Shown here piece by piece: positions 43,001-53,464 of a stretch of DNA of 64,000 bases. A program made the position numbers and the translations under genes. Source of the stretch: Seminavis robusta (taxonomy: Eukaryota > Bacillariophyta > Bacillariophyceae > Naviculales > Naviculaceae); NCBI GenBank assembly GCA_903772945.1, contig CAICTM010000206.1:27784-91783 (forward strand), given 5' to 3'. Below the pieces are notes generated by a model. That model was not told the DNA's origin and made no database searches. It saw only the letters and a program-made list of their open reading frames with translations. Numbering within the stretch: position 1 is the first letter of the stretch; each line of letters begins with the position of its first letter.

Positions 43001-44218
43001 GGTGCGTCGTGGTCCCTGGTCCTGCGCATTGCGCTTGTCTTTGTCTTTTTTCTTATCCTTGTCACCGGGCAGTGTGATTTTGATTTGTACCTTCTTTTCC
43101 TTCTTTTTGGTTTCTTCTTCTTCCCGTGTGGTGGTACCATCCCCACTGACCTTTTTGGTTTGCATGAGTTCCTGTACCAACCCGGCATCAAACAACCAGG
43201 TACTAATCATGGCAATGGCGCGTTCCTTGGCGACGGATTCGAATTCGGTGAGTGGCAAATCTCGTACGGCCTGTTTAATGTCAGGCGGATCTTGTGGTCG
43301 TTCAAAGACCAGAATGTCGGACTTGAGATCATGCAGTCCGGATTGTCGTTCTTCTTCCATGGCCTTTTGTCGCAACTTGCGTCGCTTTTCCTGTTCCTTG
43401 ACAGTATCTCGATTGAGACGCTTGAGTCGTTTCTTCTCGGCAATTTTTCGTTCTCTTCGATCTCGTTTCTTCTTTAAACGTCGTTCTCGTGCTTTGCGTG
43501 CCATGCGTTCTTCACTATCTTCACTGCCTTCACTACTGGAAGATTCTTCTTCACTGGAACTGGACGATCCTTCGCTGCTGGAAGACTCGTCATCGTCATC
43601 GTCTTCATCACTGCTGGTGATACTGACACTGGTACTACTGTCACTGCCATTTTCTCCTGCTTGTTCCTGTTTGATTTTGGCGGCTTCTTCTCGTTCAAAG
43701 TACTTTCTCCAGTACTCTTCCTGCACAATGTGATAGTGATCATACGGCCATTTGGTCAGTGTTTTATTCTCTCCCACTTGAATGGTGATTTCTCGTTCGC
43801 GCTGAATGCGTTTTCGTTCGGCTTCTTCTGCCGCCAATCGAGCGGCCACTTCGTCCGGATCTTCTTCGTCGGAATCGTCCGATTCGATATCTCTCGACGA
43901 TCGATCGATGGTAGTCGTTCGGGTGGGAGTCTGTCGGACGGGTACAGGCAATGGATCGTCGTCAAAGAGCGATCCAATCTTGATGACTTGAATGTCCCCA
44001 TCATCATCCCCGCCGCCTCCTCCATTGGCCGCTTCTTCGGCTTCGCGGGCCCGTCGTGCTGCCAACGCACGTTCCCGACGAGCGGCCGCTTCTTCAAAAT
44101 CCAAATCTCCCGCCGCAAATGGATCCGCAAAGGGATCGTCTGAAGTTTGGGCATTCTCGGCATCTTCGGGCGCCGCGGCGGCTTCTCCCGATTGACTCTT
44201 TTCTTCTTCTTCTGACAT
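40008..44218 (-). CDS. SEC6: exocyst complex subunit Sec6-like (EXOC3 family)
   Basis: Subunit of the vesicle-tethering exocyst at the plasma membrane. Five exons: 44218-42114, 42014-41981 (34 bp), 41916-41312, 41235-40356 and 40274-40008; all GT-AG and summing to 1296 residues. The C-terminal ~700 residues follow the helical Sec6 pattern: paired helices such as LKYAINARKNLQKCFRELTF, NPAGMVALVEAVEIYENANS, CFPSYWSLETVWTSCVAEL, LLDMVAWVENFKELVEE and KEYIFKEFEIFETYHAVMSI. The N-terminal ~400 residues are a highly charged extension with Ser/Glu/Asp runs and a long Arg/Lys/Glu coiled region, absent from the ~750-residue animal and yeast proteins. I infer one gene because every splice junction keeps frame and helical continuity; a fusion of two genes is the alternative. 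The large plus-strand frames opposite exon 1 are shadows of its biased codons. Confidence 0.8.
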
Positions 44219-44923
44219 AGTGTATGGTTCTTCAGTGGTGGTGCTATGGCGTTATGGACTGGCTTGGGCTTGCATGCAGAACAGGCAAGGGTTGCTTCAT
44301 GGGCATGACATCGAATAGAAGCAATGGGAAAGTTTGGATCATCAGTTGGATGCGATGCTCAATCGTGCTTTTCAAGGACTGCTCATCTTTTCAATCCTGA
44401 GCCCTAATGGAGGTCACTGCCAGTGAAGTGCCGTGCCGGAAGAGCAGAGGACCAAGCCACGGCAGACAACACGGGGGCTCATTGGGATCTTGGGCACTGA
44501 ACCAATAGAGGTGCCATTGAATCGAATTCAATCGAGCTGGCATGCATGGGCGGGTCACAGCGAATCTTTGTTCCGTGGATTTGCAATCAAGAATAGCAAA
44601 GACAAGAAAAGTGGCGCTTCCTGTAATGAGAGGCATCAATCTGGATGAGATGGCTCATGGCTGAATGCCCTCATGCCATGAATGAAAAACGTCCTGCAGA
44701 AGTGCTCTGGCTTGGATTTTGGCTACGGTGCTGTCGTTTAGATAGAGAATCTGTGTAAGCTCATCAATTTCTAGTCTAATTTATATGTTTAGATAGCATC
44801 TGGTTCATGCAATTGGGAGGATCTCTGGAAGTTTGTTGTATGGTATGCTCTAGCAGGATTGTCGTAGTCTCCTGCCTTGTTTGGCTTGGCTTGGAGGACA
44901 CAGTGGCTTCGAGCTGTGTCTTC
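44219..44923. other. intergenic
   Basis: No gene recognised. The 3' flank of the glycosyltransferase gene and 5' flank of SEC6; short frames have no coding character. Confidence 0.45.
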
Positions 44924-46342
44924 TCAAGCTCTTCTGGCTTGATTGTTCTTCTTTGCTGGTGGTTTTGCCTGTTTCTTCTTCTTCTTTTTGGTAGTTTTTG
45001 CTCCATTCTTTGCTTTCTTCTTCTTCTTCTTCTTTGTCGTCGTCTTGGGAACCTTCGCTTCTTCTTGCTCCTCTGCAACGGCCAACTTGACCAACCGTTC
45101 TCGACTCTGCTTTACACTACTCCAGAGAATTTTTTGTAGTTTCAATGCCAACTTGGAACCATCCTGTTTGGCTTTGGAAGCCTCACACATGATCATTTGC
45201 TCCTTGGTCTTGACATCGGCGCCCATGCGACATTTCTTGCCATGCCACACATGCACCAACCCTGATTCCAACTGTCGTACAATGCGTCTGGTGCGCTTGG
45301 TACGTCGGTAGAAATCAGAGTCTTCTTCTCCCCATCCTTGATAGCTGGTATTGAATTTTAGAGTCTTGGCATCGGGTCCTGCCAGAACATACATGCCGGT
45401 TCCATAGTATCTCCAATGTCCGCGATGTTGAGAGTATTTGGAAGGTTTCGATTTCCCCAGTTGGTGATAGGCTTCCTCCACCAACTGGACCGAGAATGGA
45501 TTGTATTCACTCCACACAATGGGAAAATAGGCCGGAGGATAACTTTTTGATTTTGGATCTGCTTGGTCGGTATCCCAGGATGGCTCGTACTTGGGGTCAT
45601 CGGAGGGGTATTGCTTGAGTATAATGGTTTCGACCGAATGCTGAAAAAATTCCGCCCTAACCAGCATATCCACATCGACTCGCGATACCATGCAGGTTTC
45701 CAAATGACAGGCGGCTTGATGCAGTAGATTGAGTGCCTTGGCTCTGGAAAAGGAGGTACCGTCGGGAGCATGCACCATGACGATATTTTCTTTTGGAAGA
45801 TCCGTATGTGCCGCAATGAGTCGCTGTAGCTTGTGACTGTTGGCCTTTTCACTGTCCGAGAATCGAGTCACCAATACGCGAAACGTTTGAATCGATGTTG
45901 CTTGTTGTTGTTTCTGTTGTTGCTTGTTATAGTCGGCAATGGCCTTGCCCACATCTGCCGCGAATTGTACCAGTCGTTTATCTTTGCGATACGCAGGGAC
46001 CATCAAGTCCATTTGAATTCCATGATCATCGTTTTCATTGGTGGTGGTGGTGATGATAGCCTTGTTGCTATCGCTGCTGTTGTCGCTTGCGAGGGCATTT
46101 CGTCGGACCGCCGTGTAATGATCGACATCGAAACTGTCGCCAAAGAGATGATATTGGTCAAAGTGACGCAGCACGACAAATGCCTGTATCACCAAACTCA
46201 GCAGAACCAGCAGCTTTCTCCAGTGCTTTCTGCTGGTGGTGCTGGTTGGCAATAGATGAATGGGTGATTCCGTCGCTTCCATTATTATTGTGCTTGGTTG
46301 TGACTCTAGTAGATCTGATGACTTGGTCGAGCAGGGCGCCAT
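44924..46342 (-). CDS. Golgi-type glycosyltransferase, paralogue 1 (DxD, GWGxED)
   Basis: Single exon, 472 residues, ATG at 46342. It has a short cytoplasmic head, one membrane anchor (LLVLLSLVIQAFVVL, ~43-58) and a lumenal catalytic domain: type II Golgi topology. Motifs: IQTFRVLVTRFSDSEKANS, VSRVDVDMLVRAEFF with the DxD metal/nucleotide-sugar motif (DVD), GTGMYVLAGP, YQGWGEEDSDFYRR (GWGxED) and LVHVWHGKKC. These are the hallmarks of beta-1,4-galactosyltransferase / chondroitin N-acetylgalactosaminyltransferase-like enzymes. The exact donor and acceptor are not predictable. The C-terminus is a long Lys-rich tail (KKKKKKKAKNGAK). It is closely related in sequence and layout to the gene at 50381-51751, with one unrelated gene between them. 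Confidence 0.88.
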   Translation of the reverse strand: MAPCSTKSSDLLESQPSTIIMEATESPIHLLPTSTTSRKHWRKLLVLLSLVIQAFVVLRHFDQYHLFGDSFDVDHYTAVRRNALASDNSSDSNKAIITTTTNENDDHGIQMDLMVPAYRKDKRLVQFAADVGKAIADYNKQQQKQQQATSIQTFRVLVTRFSDSEKANSHKLQRLIAAHTDLPKENIVMVHAPDGTSFSRAKALNLLHQAACHLETCMVSRVDVDMLVRAEFFQHSVETIILKQYPSDDPKYEPSWDTDQADPKSKSYPPAYFPIVWSEYNPFSVQLVEEAYHQLGKSKPSKYSQHRGHWRYYGTGMYVLAGPDAKTLKFNTSYQGWGEEDSDFYRRTKRTRRIVRQLESGLVHVWHGKKCRMGADVKTKEQMIMCEASKAKQDGSKLALKLQKILWSSVKQSRERLVKLAVAEEQEEAKVPKTTTKKKKKKKAKNGAKTTKKKKKKQAKPPAKKNNQARRA

Positions 46343-47469
46343 GTTGTGTGTGTTCTTGTGGTGTGGTGTGAGAGAGTGTCAAAGTTCACTGCTTTCTCCG
46401 TTTTGCTCTTGCTGGCAAAGCTAGATTATGCCATATCCACCAGGCTTCCACCTCGGCCGAGGTTTTTGATTGTATGTGTGAGTGGTCTTGGTTTTTGCCC
46501 AAAGCACAGCAGACAACCACAAGAAAGTGAGATGCAGTGGTCCTGGCTGGGTAAAGAAACATTCATACGCCCCCTGGGTCGTCTCCGTTTCCATAAATCT
46601 TTTATTACCAACACCTGGAACAGTATTCGCGCGCTCCGCGCGCTCATCCCTTTCTTGCTTCGCCCCGAAACCGAAACAGCTCCCTCGCTCATTCATGCGA
46701 AACTTGTGTGAAAAGCGAGGCGACTTTCATGCAGCTCCCTCCCTCATTCATGCGAAACTTGTGTGAAAAGCGAGGCGACTTTCATGTGCATGTACATGCG
46801 TTGACTGTATCCCGTCAATACAATACTAGTCAAATACGTAGACTTCTACAGAGGCCTCTAAGTATTGCACGCCGGGTATAATTCAAACCTCTGCCCCCAA
46901 CAGTACCCTTACCCCTAAAGGAAGTCCTCTCCGGCAGACGAAATACTGGGTGTAACACCGTGTTAAATCCTTGGTCACTCACAGGTCACTCACAGGAACC
47001 AAAGTCATTTCTCACTTTATTCGCGCCAATCAGTCATGAATCGGACTTGAAGGTTCTTCGAAGTTCCAAAATATGTGACGTTTTAGTCGCGGGAATGTTA
47101 GCTCCAAAGGATCGCCAAAAGAGCAGCCTGGATCTCTTTGAAAAGGTTTATCGGCTTTGGCTTCACTATGGTTCCAGGAGGAAGAGACGAAGAGACAGTC
47201 CCCGCCAAAGAAAGGAAAGGAAGAAGGGAAGCCTTCATCACCAAACGGAAGCAAGCCTTTGGTCGCTTCAAGTATTTTTCCGTGGCCAATCTGAGGATCC
47301 TCCGCGGGCAAAGTAAAAGTCAAGGATACCATTGGATGGAGAAGTGTGGCTGCAAAGAAGCGACCCAAGAAGAAACACAACAACGCTTTGGAGTCAGGAG
47401 TCCAACTAACCAACTAACTATAACCGATCATATCATATCATTGGTTCGAAGTTCTAGCTAGTAGTCAGG
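46343..47469. other. intergenic, divergent region with a tandem duplication
   Basis: No gene supported. A 55-bp duplication lies at 46677-46786 (listed separately), and a GCGCGCTCCGCGCGC hairpin at about 46629-46643. The frame 46960-47316 and its neighbours have skewed composition and no start or splice support. Confidence 0.5.
46677..46786. repeat. 55-bp tandem duplication
   Basis: 46677-46731 and 46732-46786 are identical apart from one base (tccctcgctc versus tccctccctc). Both contain tgcgaaacttgtgtgaaaag and aggcgactttcatg. There is no spacer, so it is a clean recent head-to-tail duplication. Confidence 0.97.
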
Positions 47470-50002
47470 ATGAATGTGAATATTTGGGGTTGTCGGGGAT
47501 CGATTGCTCGATCTCACCCCGAATTGATTACCTATGGAGGCAATACGCCCTGTGTGGAAGTAGTGGTGCGGGGAGGTGATGCCGACAACAGCGACAATAG
47601 CGACGGTGAAGAGGGGCAGGAAACCAGAATTGTGTTGGATATGGGGAGGTGAGTGAGTGAGAAGATAGAGCCAACCTATTCAGCAGACGTTTTTCTTGGA
47701 TAGCTCAACCATTTTGTCTTCATTTCGATCGCTTTGGTGCCAGTGGCGCCTACGATCTGGGACAAAAGCTAGTAAAGTTGGGACCACTCAAAGATCATCA
47801 TATTGTAAGAACACTTTTAATAATTTGGAAGACAAGTCTCTTTTGGGTTGTTTCTAAAATGTGATCTCACACCATTTTTTTTTGCTTATGCTGCTCTATT
47901 CAAATGCAACCTAAGCTATTGACCCACTGTCACTGGGTAAGACTGGCTAGTGAAGCGTCTGCTACTTTGATCAGCTCTTCGATCTCACACCAGTTTTCTT
48001 TCTTTCTTTTGACTGCTGTACTTTCCTAGGATCACATTCAAGGCTTTCCTTTTTTTGCTCCCTTTTTTATTCCCCAAAGTGAATGGCATATACACGCTCC
48101 AGGAGGTTTTACCAGCTCGTTGAAAGAAAAACTAGCCAGCCAAATGAGCTACGAATTCTTTCCCCTTTCCATTGATATGCTGGGAGCTTCCATTGATTAT
48201 CATGAACTGACGGAAGGGACACTGACGTTGGGGGCAGAAAACAGTCACCAAGTGCTGGCGACGTGCCAGTTCCTAAACCATCCCGTACTGACCCTGGGGT
48301 ATCGGTTGGAGTCCACCGAACACGGAGCTTCCATGGCGTACATTACGGATCAGTGAGTACACGTGTAGTGACAAAAAAGTTTTGAAAGTTCGATTGTTTG
48401 GGCCCGTACAGTTTGAATTCTCATCCCGTCCCACTCCTCTGGCAAACGACATTTATACCGTACAGCGAACCCTTCAATCGAGCCTTTGCTACAGAGGGGT
48501 ACAAACGCAACACTTCCGTCAACCCCAACGATGGGTCCAACACCACGGCTGCCAATGGCGACGACAGACACGTCGATTTTCTCAAAAACGTCGATCTACT
48601 CATTCACGACGCACAATACACTGCCGAGGAGTACAAGGGAAAGACGGGATGGGGTCATGGAACGATCGAGTATGTCGTGGATATTGCCATGGCGGCCGAG
48701 GTCAAAACTCTAGTTTTGTTCCATCATGATCCACAACGCACCGATGAGCAGGTGGATCGATTGGTCCAACTGGCCCAAGAAAGGGTCCGTCAAGCAAACA
48801 GTACCCTGCAAGTCATGGCAGCGGCAGATCGAAAGGAAATTTATGTACCTCCAAAGAAGGATATCCAGAGTGTTCGAGACTCCATGGCGTCGATGGATCT
48901 CAGTGCGAGCTCGGCTCTTACCAAACCAATCCAAGAGGGGGCATCGAAAAGAGAGATTCTAGTCTCGTGTCGTTGCTCCGAGGAGGTATTTGCGGATTTG
49001 GCCGAGGATGGCATCGAAGTGACGTTTTATCCGCAAGACAACAATGGCAATCTACTCTTTCCACAACGAGACGACCCGTTTCGAGCTTCCAAATTGAAGA
49101 AATGGTCGTTAGTAATGATTTCTTGCAACACCAAGTACAAGGATTGCAAAAGTGGAGTCGAGTTGTGTCGCCGCTTACGGCAGAGTACTACATCATGCGG
49201 AGAAATACCCATACTTTTGGTGGCCAAGGACCGCGAGGAATTGAAACGGTATCAAGAAGACTCTGATGATGCCGGGGTGACAGATTGGATTGTGGAGCCG
49301 TTTACTCCTGCGTACATGCGGACCCGTATTCGCATGGGGGTTTCCAGGAGCCCTTGTCGGTGGGTCCCACCTGAGATTCCACAGTGCGAGCTTTTGAGGC
49401 GTGCTTCTCTCGAGGAACTGGGAGTGGCGAAAGAAAAGGAGACTCGTTTTGATGCCATTATCGAATTGGCTCGCATTTCATTGGGTGTCGCTGGCGTGTC
49501 CTTGAATCTCGTTGAGGCTGATTATCATTGGACCAAGTCCTTTTCCTGTCCAATGTTTGCTGGTATCGAGCTACCTAATGTACCCCGCGATGTATCCATG
49601 TGCAGCCACACAATTCTTCAAAAGGACCTCCTCGTCATCAACGATACCCGGGCGGATGGCCGCTTTGCCGACAATCCACAAGTGGCAGACGGAGTCAAGG
49701 TGCGGTTCTACGCGGGATGTCCAATCCCCGTCCCTCACAAGAATGGTGGAGAGTACAATGTTGGGACTCTTTGTGCCACCGACTTTAGACCGCGCAAGTT
49801 TGACGAACGGGAGAAGGACATGCTCCGAAAGTTTGCGTGGTTGGTAAGGCGAGAACTATTGGCGTGCGGTGCCTCCGCCAAGAATGGAGCATCAATGCCA
49901 ATTGCAGTAGTAGCAGAGCCAGAAGCAGCACGAAGGCCGGACGCATCAGCACCAAAGCCGAAGGCAGCAACGCCAAAATGGGGGGCGTCTGTAGAGTGTT
50001 AG
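47470..50002 (+). CDS. metallo-beta-lactamase-fold, degenerate receiver and GAF domain protein
   Basis: Exons 47470-47648, 47744-47804, 47916-47936 (21 bp), 48030-48352 and 48412-50002 give 724 residues. Residues 1-~270 are an MBL-fold phosphodiesterase/hydrolase-like domain: GCRGS near the start, the metal motif THCHWDH (His84, His86, Asp88, His89) formed across exons 3-4, IHDAQYTAEEY, WGHGTIEYVV and LVLFHHDP. Residues ~330-470 resemble a response-regulator receiver, but the phosphoacceptor Asp position reads SLVMISC, and the Thr/Lys sites read LLVAKD and VEPF, so it is probably a pseudo-receiver. Residues ~495-640 form a GAF domain (MCSHTILQKDLLVINDTRAD, VRFYAGCPIP, GTLCATDF). The C-terminus is Ala/Pro/Lys-rich. 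Such MBL-receiver-GAF chains are bacterial in style, so a prokaryotic origin followed by intron gain is plausible (inference). Ligand and substrate unknown. Confidence 0.85.
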
Positions 50003-50380
50003 TGCCGTGCACAGACAACTCAAGTGGAGGTCGAGGACGAGCGAAACAATGCTGATGGCGCTACTCGCCCAGTGCAAATAATTAGAGAGTTATGGCAAAC
50101 GGGGGCCGAAAGGTACCCTCGAGTTGCCATCGTATTCATCCACGTGCATGCACTTTTTGTCAACCTGGGCAAGGCTGACAAGCTACATTCCAAACGAGCA
50201 GTAATACAAAACTAGGCTAGCTTATTATTATTTATTTATCTATCAGTCGAGCTACAGTACATGGTACAGTACAACTAGCTCCATATAGCCGTTGGCGACT
50301 GATGCAATCATTGTTGGTTGTCAGGTTGCCCGGTTGATCCGTGGCTTTCATATTTTTGCGGGCGGCAAAGCATTCTGCTA
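50003..50380. other. intergenic between convergent genes
   Basis: No gene recognised. AT-rich run 'attattatttatttatctatc' near 50224-50245 and GTAC palindromes. Confidence 0.45.
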
Positions 50381-51751
50381 TTACCATTTTCCTTGTGGTG
50401 TCGATGTCATATCATCATTCTCTGCTTCATCGGCATTGTTGTTGTTGTTGTCACCACCTTTGGATGGTTTTGGGTGGGTCCTTTTGGAAGCCTTTGGTGG
50501 TTGTTGTTCCTTGGTAGTGGGAACGACCACTTTGGTGACGACTTGTTTATCCACACCGCGCCAAAACAGTTTGAGCATGTCCAATCCCACTTTGGATCCT
50601 TCTTGCAGAGACTGGGCCGTTTTGCAGCGGTCCAGTTGATCCCCCGTCATAATATCCAGACCCATGCGACACTTTTTGGGATGCCAGACATGTACCAGAC
50701 CCGGTTCCAATCGTCGAACAATTCGTCGTGGCAGTGCCACGGTTCGATTGTAGAAATCGGTATCTTCCAGTCCCCATCCTTGATACGTAGTATTGAATTG
50801 CAGAATCTTGGCATCGGGTCCGGTCAATACATACATGCCCTTGCCGTAGTGTCTCCAATGTCCGCGGTGTTCGGAATATTTGGAGAGAGGAATTTTGCCC
50901 ATTCGTTTATAGGCTTCTTCCACCAGCTTTACTGGAAATGGATCGTATTCACTCCAGACAATGGGAAAATAGGCGGGAGGATACTTGTTGTATTCGGCGG
51001 GATCCATGTTGGTGATTTCCTGCTTGGTGGGACTGTAATAATCCTTGTCGATGGGTGGATACTGCCGGAGTATAATGACTTCCACGGCATGTTGGAAAAA
51101 TTCTGCCTTGACAGCCATATCGACATCTAATCGTGACACCATGCAGGTCTTGCGATAGCATGCCGATTGATGGAGTAGATTGAGTGCCAGTGCTCTGGAA
51201 AATGTGGCATCTTTGGGGGCATTCACCATGACAATATTTTCTATTGGCAGATCCGTGAGGGCCGCTATGAGTCGCTGGACTTTTTGACTGTCGGCTTTTT
51301 CCCGTCTGGTAAATCGAGTCACCAACACTCGAAATGTTTGAATGGAGGCATGTTTTTGCTTGTTCTGGTTCTTGTAATTGGAAATGGTCTTTTGCTTTCG
51401 CCGGTATTCGCCAATGGCGGTTCCCAAATCAATGGCAAACTGCACTAATCGTTCGTCTCGTTGGAATACAGGGACCATCACGTCCAGCTGAATGCCGTGG
51501 GTTGTATTCTTGTTGTTATTGACGTTATGGCTGACGAGGGCATGCCGTCGGGCAGTGTAGGGCGATGGATCCACCAAAGCATCATCGTGGAAATAATCTT
51601 CGTCAAAGAGATGCAATTTGCCCTGAAAGAGTCGGACAACCACGAATCCCTGCAGCCCCAAGCTCAACAGAACCATCCACTTCCCCAGCTGTTTGGTACT
51701 GTTGTTTCGAAACAAACCCCACAGACCCTGTGCTGATGATGAAACGGGCAT
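50381..51751 (-). CDS. Golgi-type glycosyltransferase, paralogue 2 (DxD, GWGxED)
   Basis: Single exon, 456 residues, ATG at 51751. It matches paralogue 1 along most of its length: anchor WMVLLSLGLQGFVVVRLF (~25-42), IQTFRVLVTRFTRREKADS, VSRLDVDMAVKAEFF (DxD), PPAYFPIVWSEYDPFPVKLV, EHRGHWRHYGKGMYVLTGP, YQGWGLEDTDFYNR and LVHVWHPKKC. The catalytic residues are conserved, so both copies look active. They differ mainly in the linker after the anchor and in the tail: here a Lys/Pro then Asn-rich end (GGDNNNNN) without the poly-Lys of paralogue 1. Same strand, about 4 kb apart: a tandem duplication with the MBL gene lying between. Confidence 0.88.
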   Translation of the reverse strand: MPVSSSAQGLWGLFRNNSTKQLGKWMVLLSLGLQGFVVVRLFQGKLHLFDEDYFHDDALVDPSPYTARRHALVSHNVNNNKNTTHGIQLDVMVPVFQRDERLVQFAIDLGTAIGEYRRKQKTISNYKNQNKQKHASIQTFRVLVTRFTRREKADSQKVQRLIAALTDLPIENIVMVNAPKDATFSRALALNLLHQSACYRKTCMVSRLDVDMAVKAEFFQHAVEVIILRQYPPIDKDYYSPTKQEITNMDPAEYNKYPPAYFPIVWSEYDPFPVKLVEEAYKRMGKIPLSKYSEHRGHWRHYGKGMYVLTGPDAKILQFNTTYQGWGLEDTDFYNRTVALPRRIVRRLEPGLVHVWHPKKCRMGLDIMTGDQLDRCKTAQSLQEGSKVGLDMLKLFWRGVDKQVVTKVVVPTTKEQQPPKASKRTHPKPSKGGDNNNNNADEAENDDMTSTPQGKW

Positions 51752-52789
51752 GGTTGATCTGATCTGACCCTTTTCTCGTGCTTGGAACGGGTGTGTTTCT
51801 GTTCTGTGTCGTAGCTAGCTAGCTAGCTAGCTAACTCTCCTGACCGTGCCTCGCTGTGCCTTCGAATACTGTATGGAGTAACTGCTGGAAGCGACGGTTC
51901 ACCTTTACCGTACAACAACAACGACAACAACGGCGAGGCCTTTTACTGTGTCGACACGCATCAAAGGTTCTTCCAATGTACCAGTTTCCGATGGAGGGAG
52001 GATGCGAGCGAGGGCTATTTTGAGACGCACAGTCCCGCAGTGTTTCAACGGCTTTAAATGATGCTTGGGAAAGATTTTTAGCCACGACTGATCAGATACC
52101 GGTCCAGCCAGCTACGAGCAGCTTCGATTTTTCTGATTCAAACGCGTGCCGGCTTTTCTGGTACACTTCTACGAGTGCTAGTGTAGAAATGTACGAAGAA
52201 GGTCGGCTCGCGTTTGAATCAACAGAAACGAAGCTGCCTGTACTAGTAGACGGAGGCTGAGAAGGGGGCAGGAAGAATTTTGGACTACCGGTATGTTCCA
52301 TGGGATCATGCTAGCATGGGAGAGAAACTGAGGACCAACATGGGGACCGACGGGCTTGGATTTGTGGGATCCACAGAGACAAAAGTGGGCAGCTTTAATA
52401 ACAACAAGGGCAATTGAGAGTTGTGTGCTGATGCAGAACATGCATCATTTGGAAGTAGGAATATTGGGTTAACGTTTGCATTGGCAGTAGCAAGGCCTTG
52501 CAAAAGAGGTTTGGCTTTGGGGGGCAAGCATGCCATCCACAGAAACAACAAAGGGATGAAAAATGGCATCACTTTCCTGATCATGCCAAAATATTGAGCG
52601 GATCTTTGGTCCGGGAGGAGGTGGAGTCAGTCCAAATTGGTGGCAAGGCAGTACCTCAATAATAGCAGTAGTACCCACATTGGAACAAACTGCGTATGAA
52701 AGGATTGGTGCGTAGGGGGATTCGATTCTTTGGGAGTGTTGTTGTAAATACCTACATTTTGCGCTGGTGAACCTTTTTCAGAGCACCTT
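51752..52789. other. intergenic
   Basis: No gene recognised. A CTAG-tetramer run lies near 51812-51836. A minus-strand Leu/Pro-rich frame at 52306-52584 and the phrase 'cagaaacaacaaaggg' (near 52540, also near 29692) hint at distant relation to the flank of repeat copy B, but this is weak. Confidence 0.4.
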
Positions 52790-53250
52790 GACTTGTTGCA
52801 GCCGTCATCCCCATCAACTCGCTCCACCCCATGGTACTGCCGCGCTATCAACCGATTGGCCTGGCCGACGCTGAGGATGAAGAGGACCCGAGGATGCCCG
52901 AAATTGAACTCTCCGAGCGTGTTTTTCCTTCGGCGTGAGAGTCTCGTTTCGCGCTTAGAGCCCATGTGGTTGGGGCAACTGCAACGGGGGTGGGACCAGC
53001 CACGGCCGTGGCTGGTTCCTCTCCACATGTGCTGTATTTCGTACCAGCAGCTCCTTCAAATCGCGCAGCGGCTCTACGAATCGAATCCTGCTATCCCACC
53101 ATGACGATGCGCAATGTTTGCAGGTAACTTATCGTGTGACGGGAAACCTTACGCCTTGAAACTCAATCCACAGGGACTACCCATAGATGTCTTTATCACT
53201 CACGCATGGGACGGAAGTTTGGAGTCCAATGAAGTTTTTTGCTGAGTTTC
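52790..53250 (+). pseudogene. scattered relic of an unrecognised protein gene
   Basis: Three frames in turn look protein-like but do not join: HPMVLPRYQPIGLADAEDEE ending at a stop near 52939; LEPMWLGQLQRGW ... SYQQLLQIAQRLYESNPAIP ending near 53104; and an ATG-led stretch near 53115 reading MFAGNLSCDGKPYALKLNPQ then GLPIDVFITHAWDGSLESNE. The last block (VFITHAWDGS) resembles a motif met in large algal protein families, but I cannot name it. Either a decayed gene or exons with introns I cannot define. Confidence 0.35.
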
Positions 53251-53464
53251 CTAAAGCGGTGACATGTGACATCACCTCAAGGCTTCCTATTCAGTAATGC
53301 ACTTGTCATATAGGATCATCAAACAAATTATTTTTTGCAGTGTCGTTATTATATATAGTAGATGGCTGCATGCGCCTTTTGCTCTGTTGAATACAGTAGA
53401 ATAGCTCATTGCTGGTTCGTTGCCTTGTCCAACTTTGTATTTACAGTACTGCATTGTATTAAGT

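Noticed and set aside
42780-43733. Long plus-strand frame (317 codons) opposite Sec6 exon 1
   Set aside because: Ser/Arg/Leu-rich mirror of the Glu/Lys/Asp-rich exon on the other strand; no own start context or family, and the minus-strand gene is well supported.
46960-47461. Plus-strand frames before the MBL gene
   Set aside because: No conserved motif, inconsistent frame, composition skewed; most likely leader or intergenic DNA.
52306-52584. Third copy of the 12.5/29.3-kb dispersed repeat
   Set aside because: Only a 16-base phrase near the flank of copy B is shared, and the main conserved blocks are absent.
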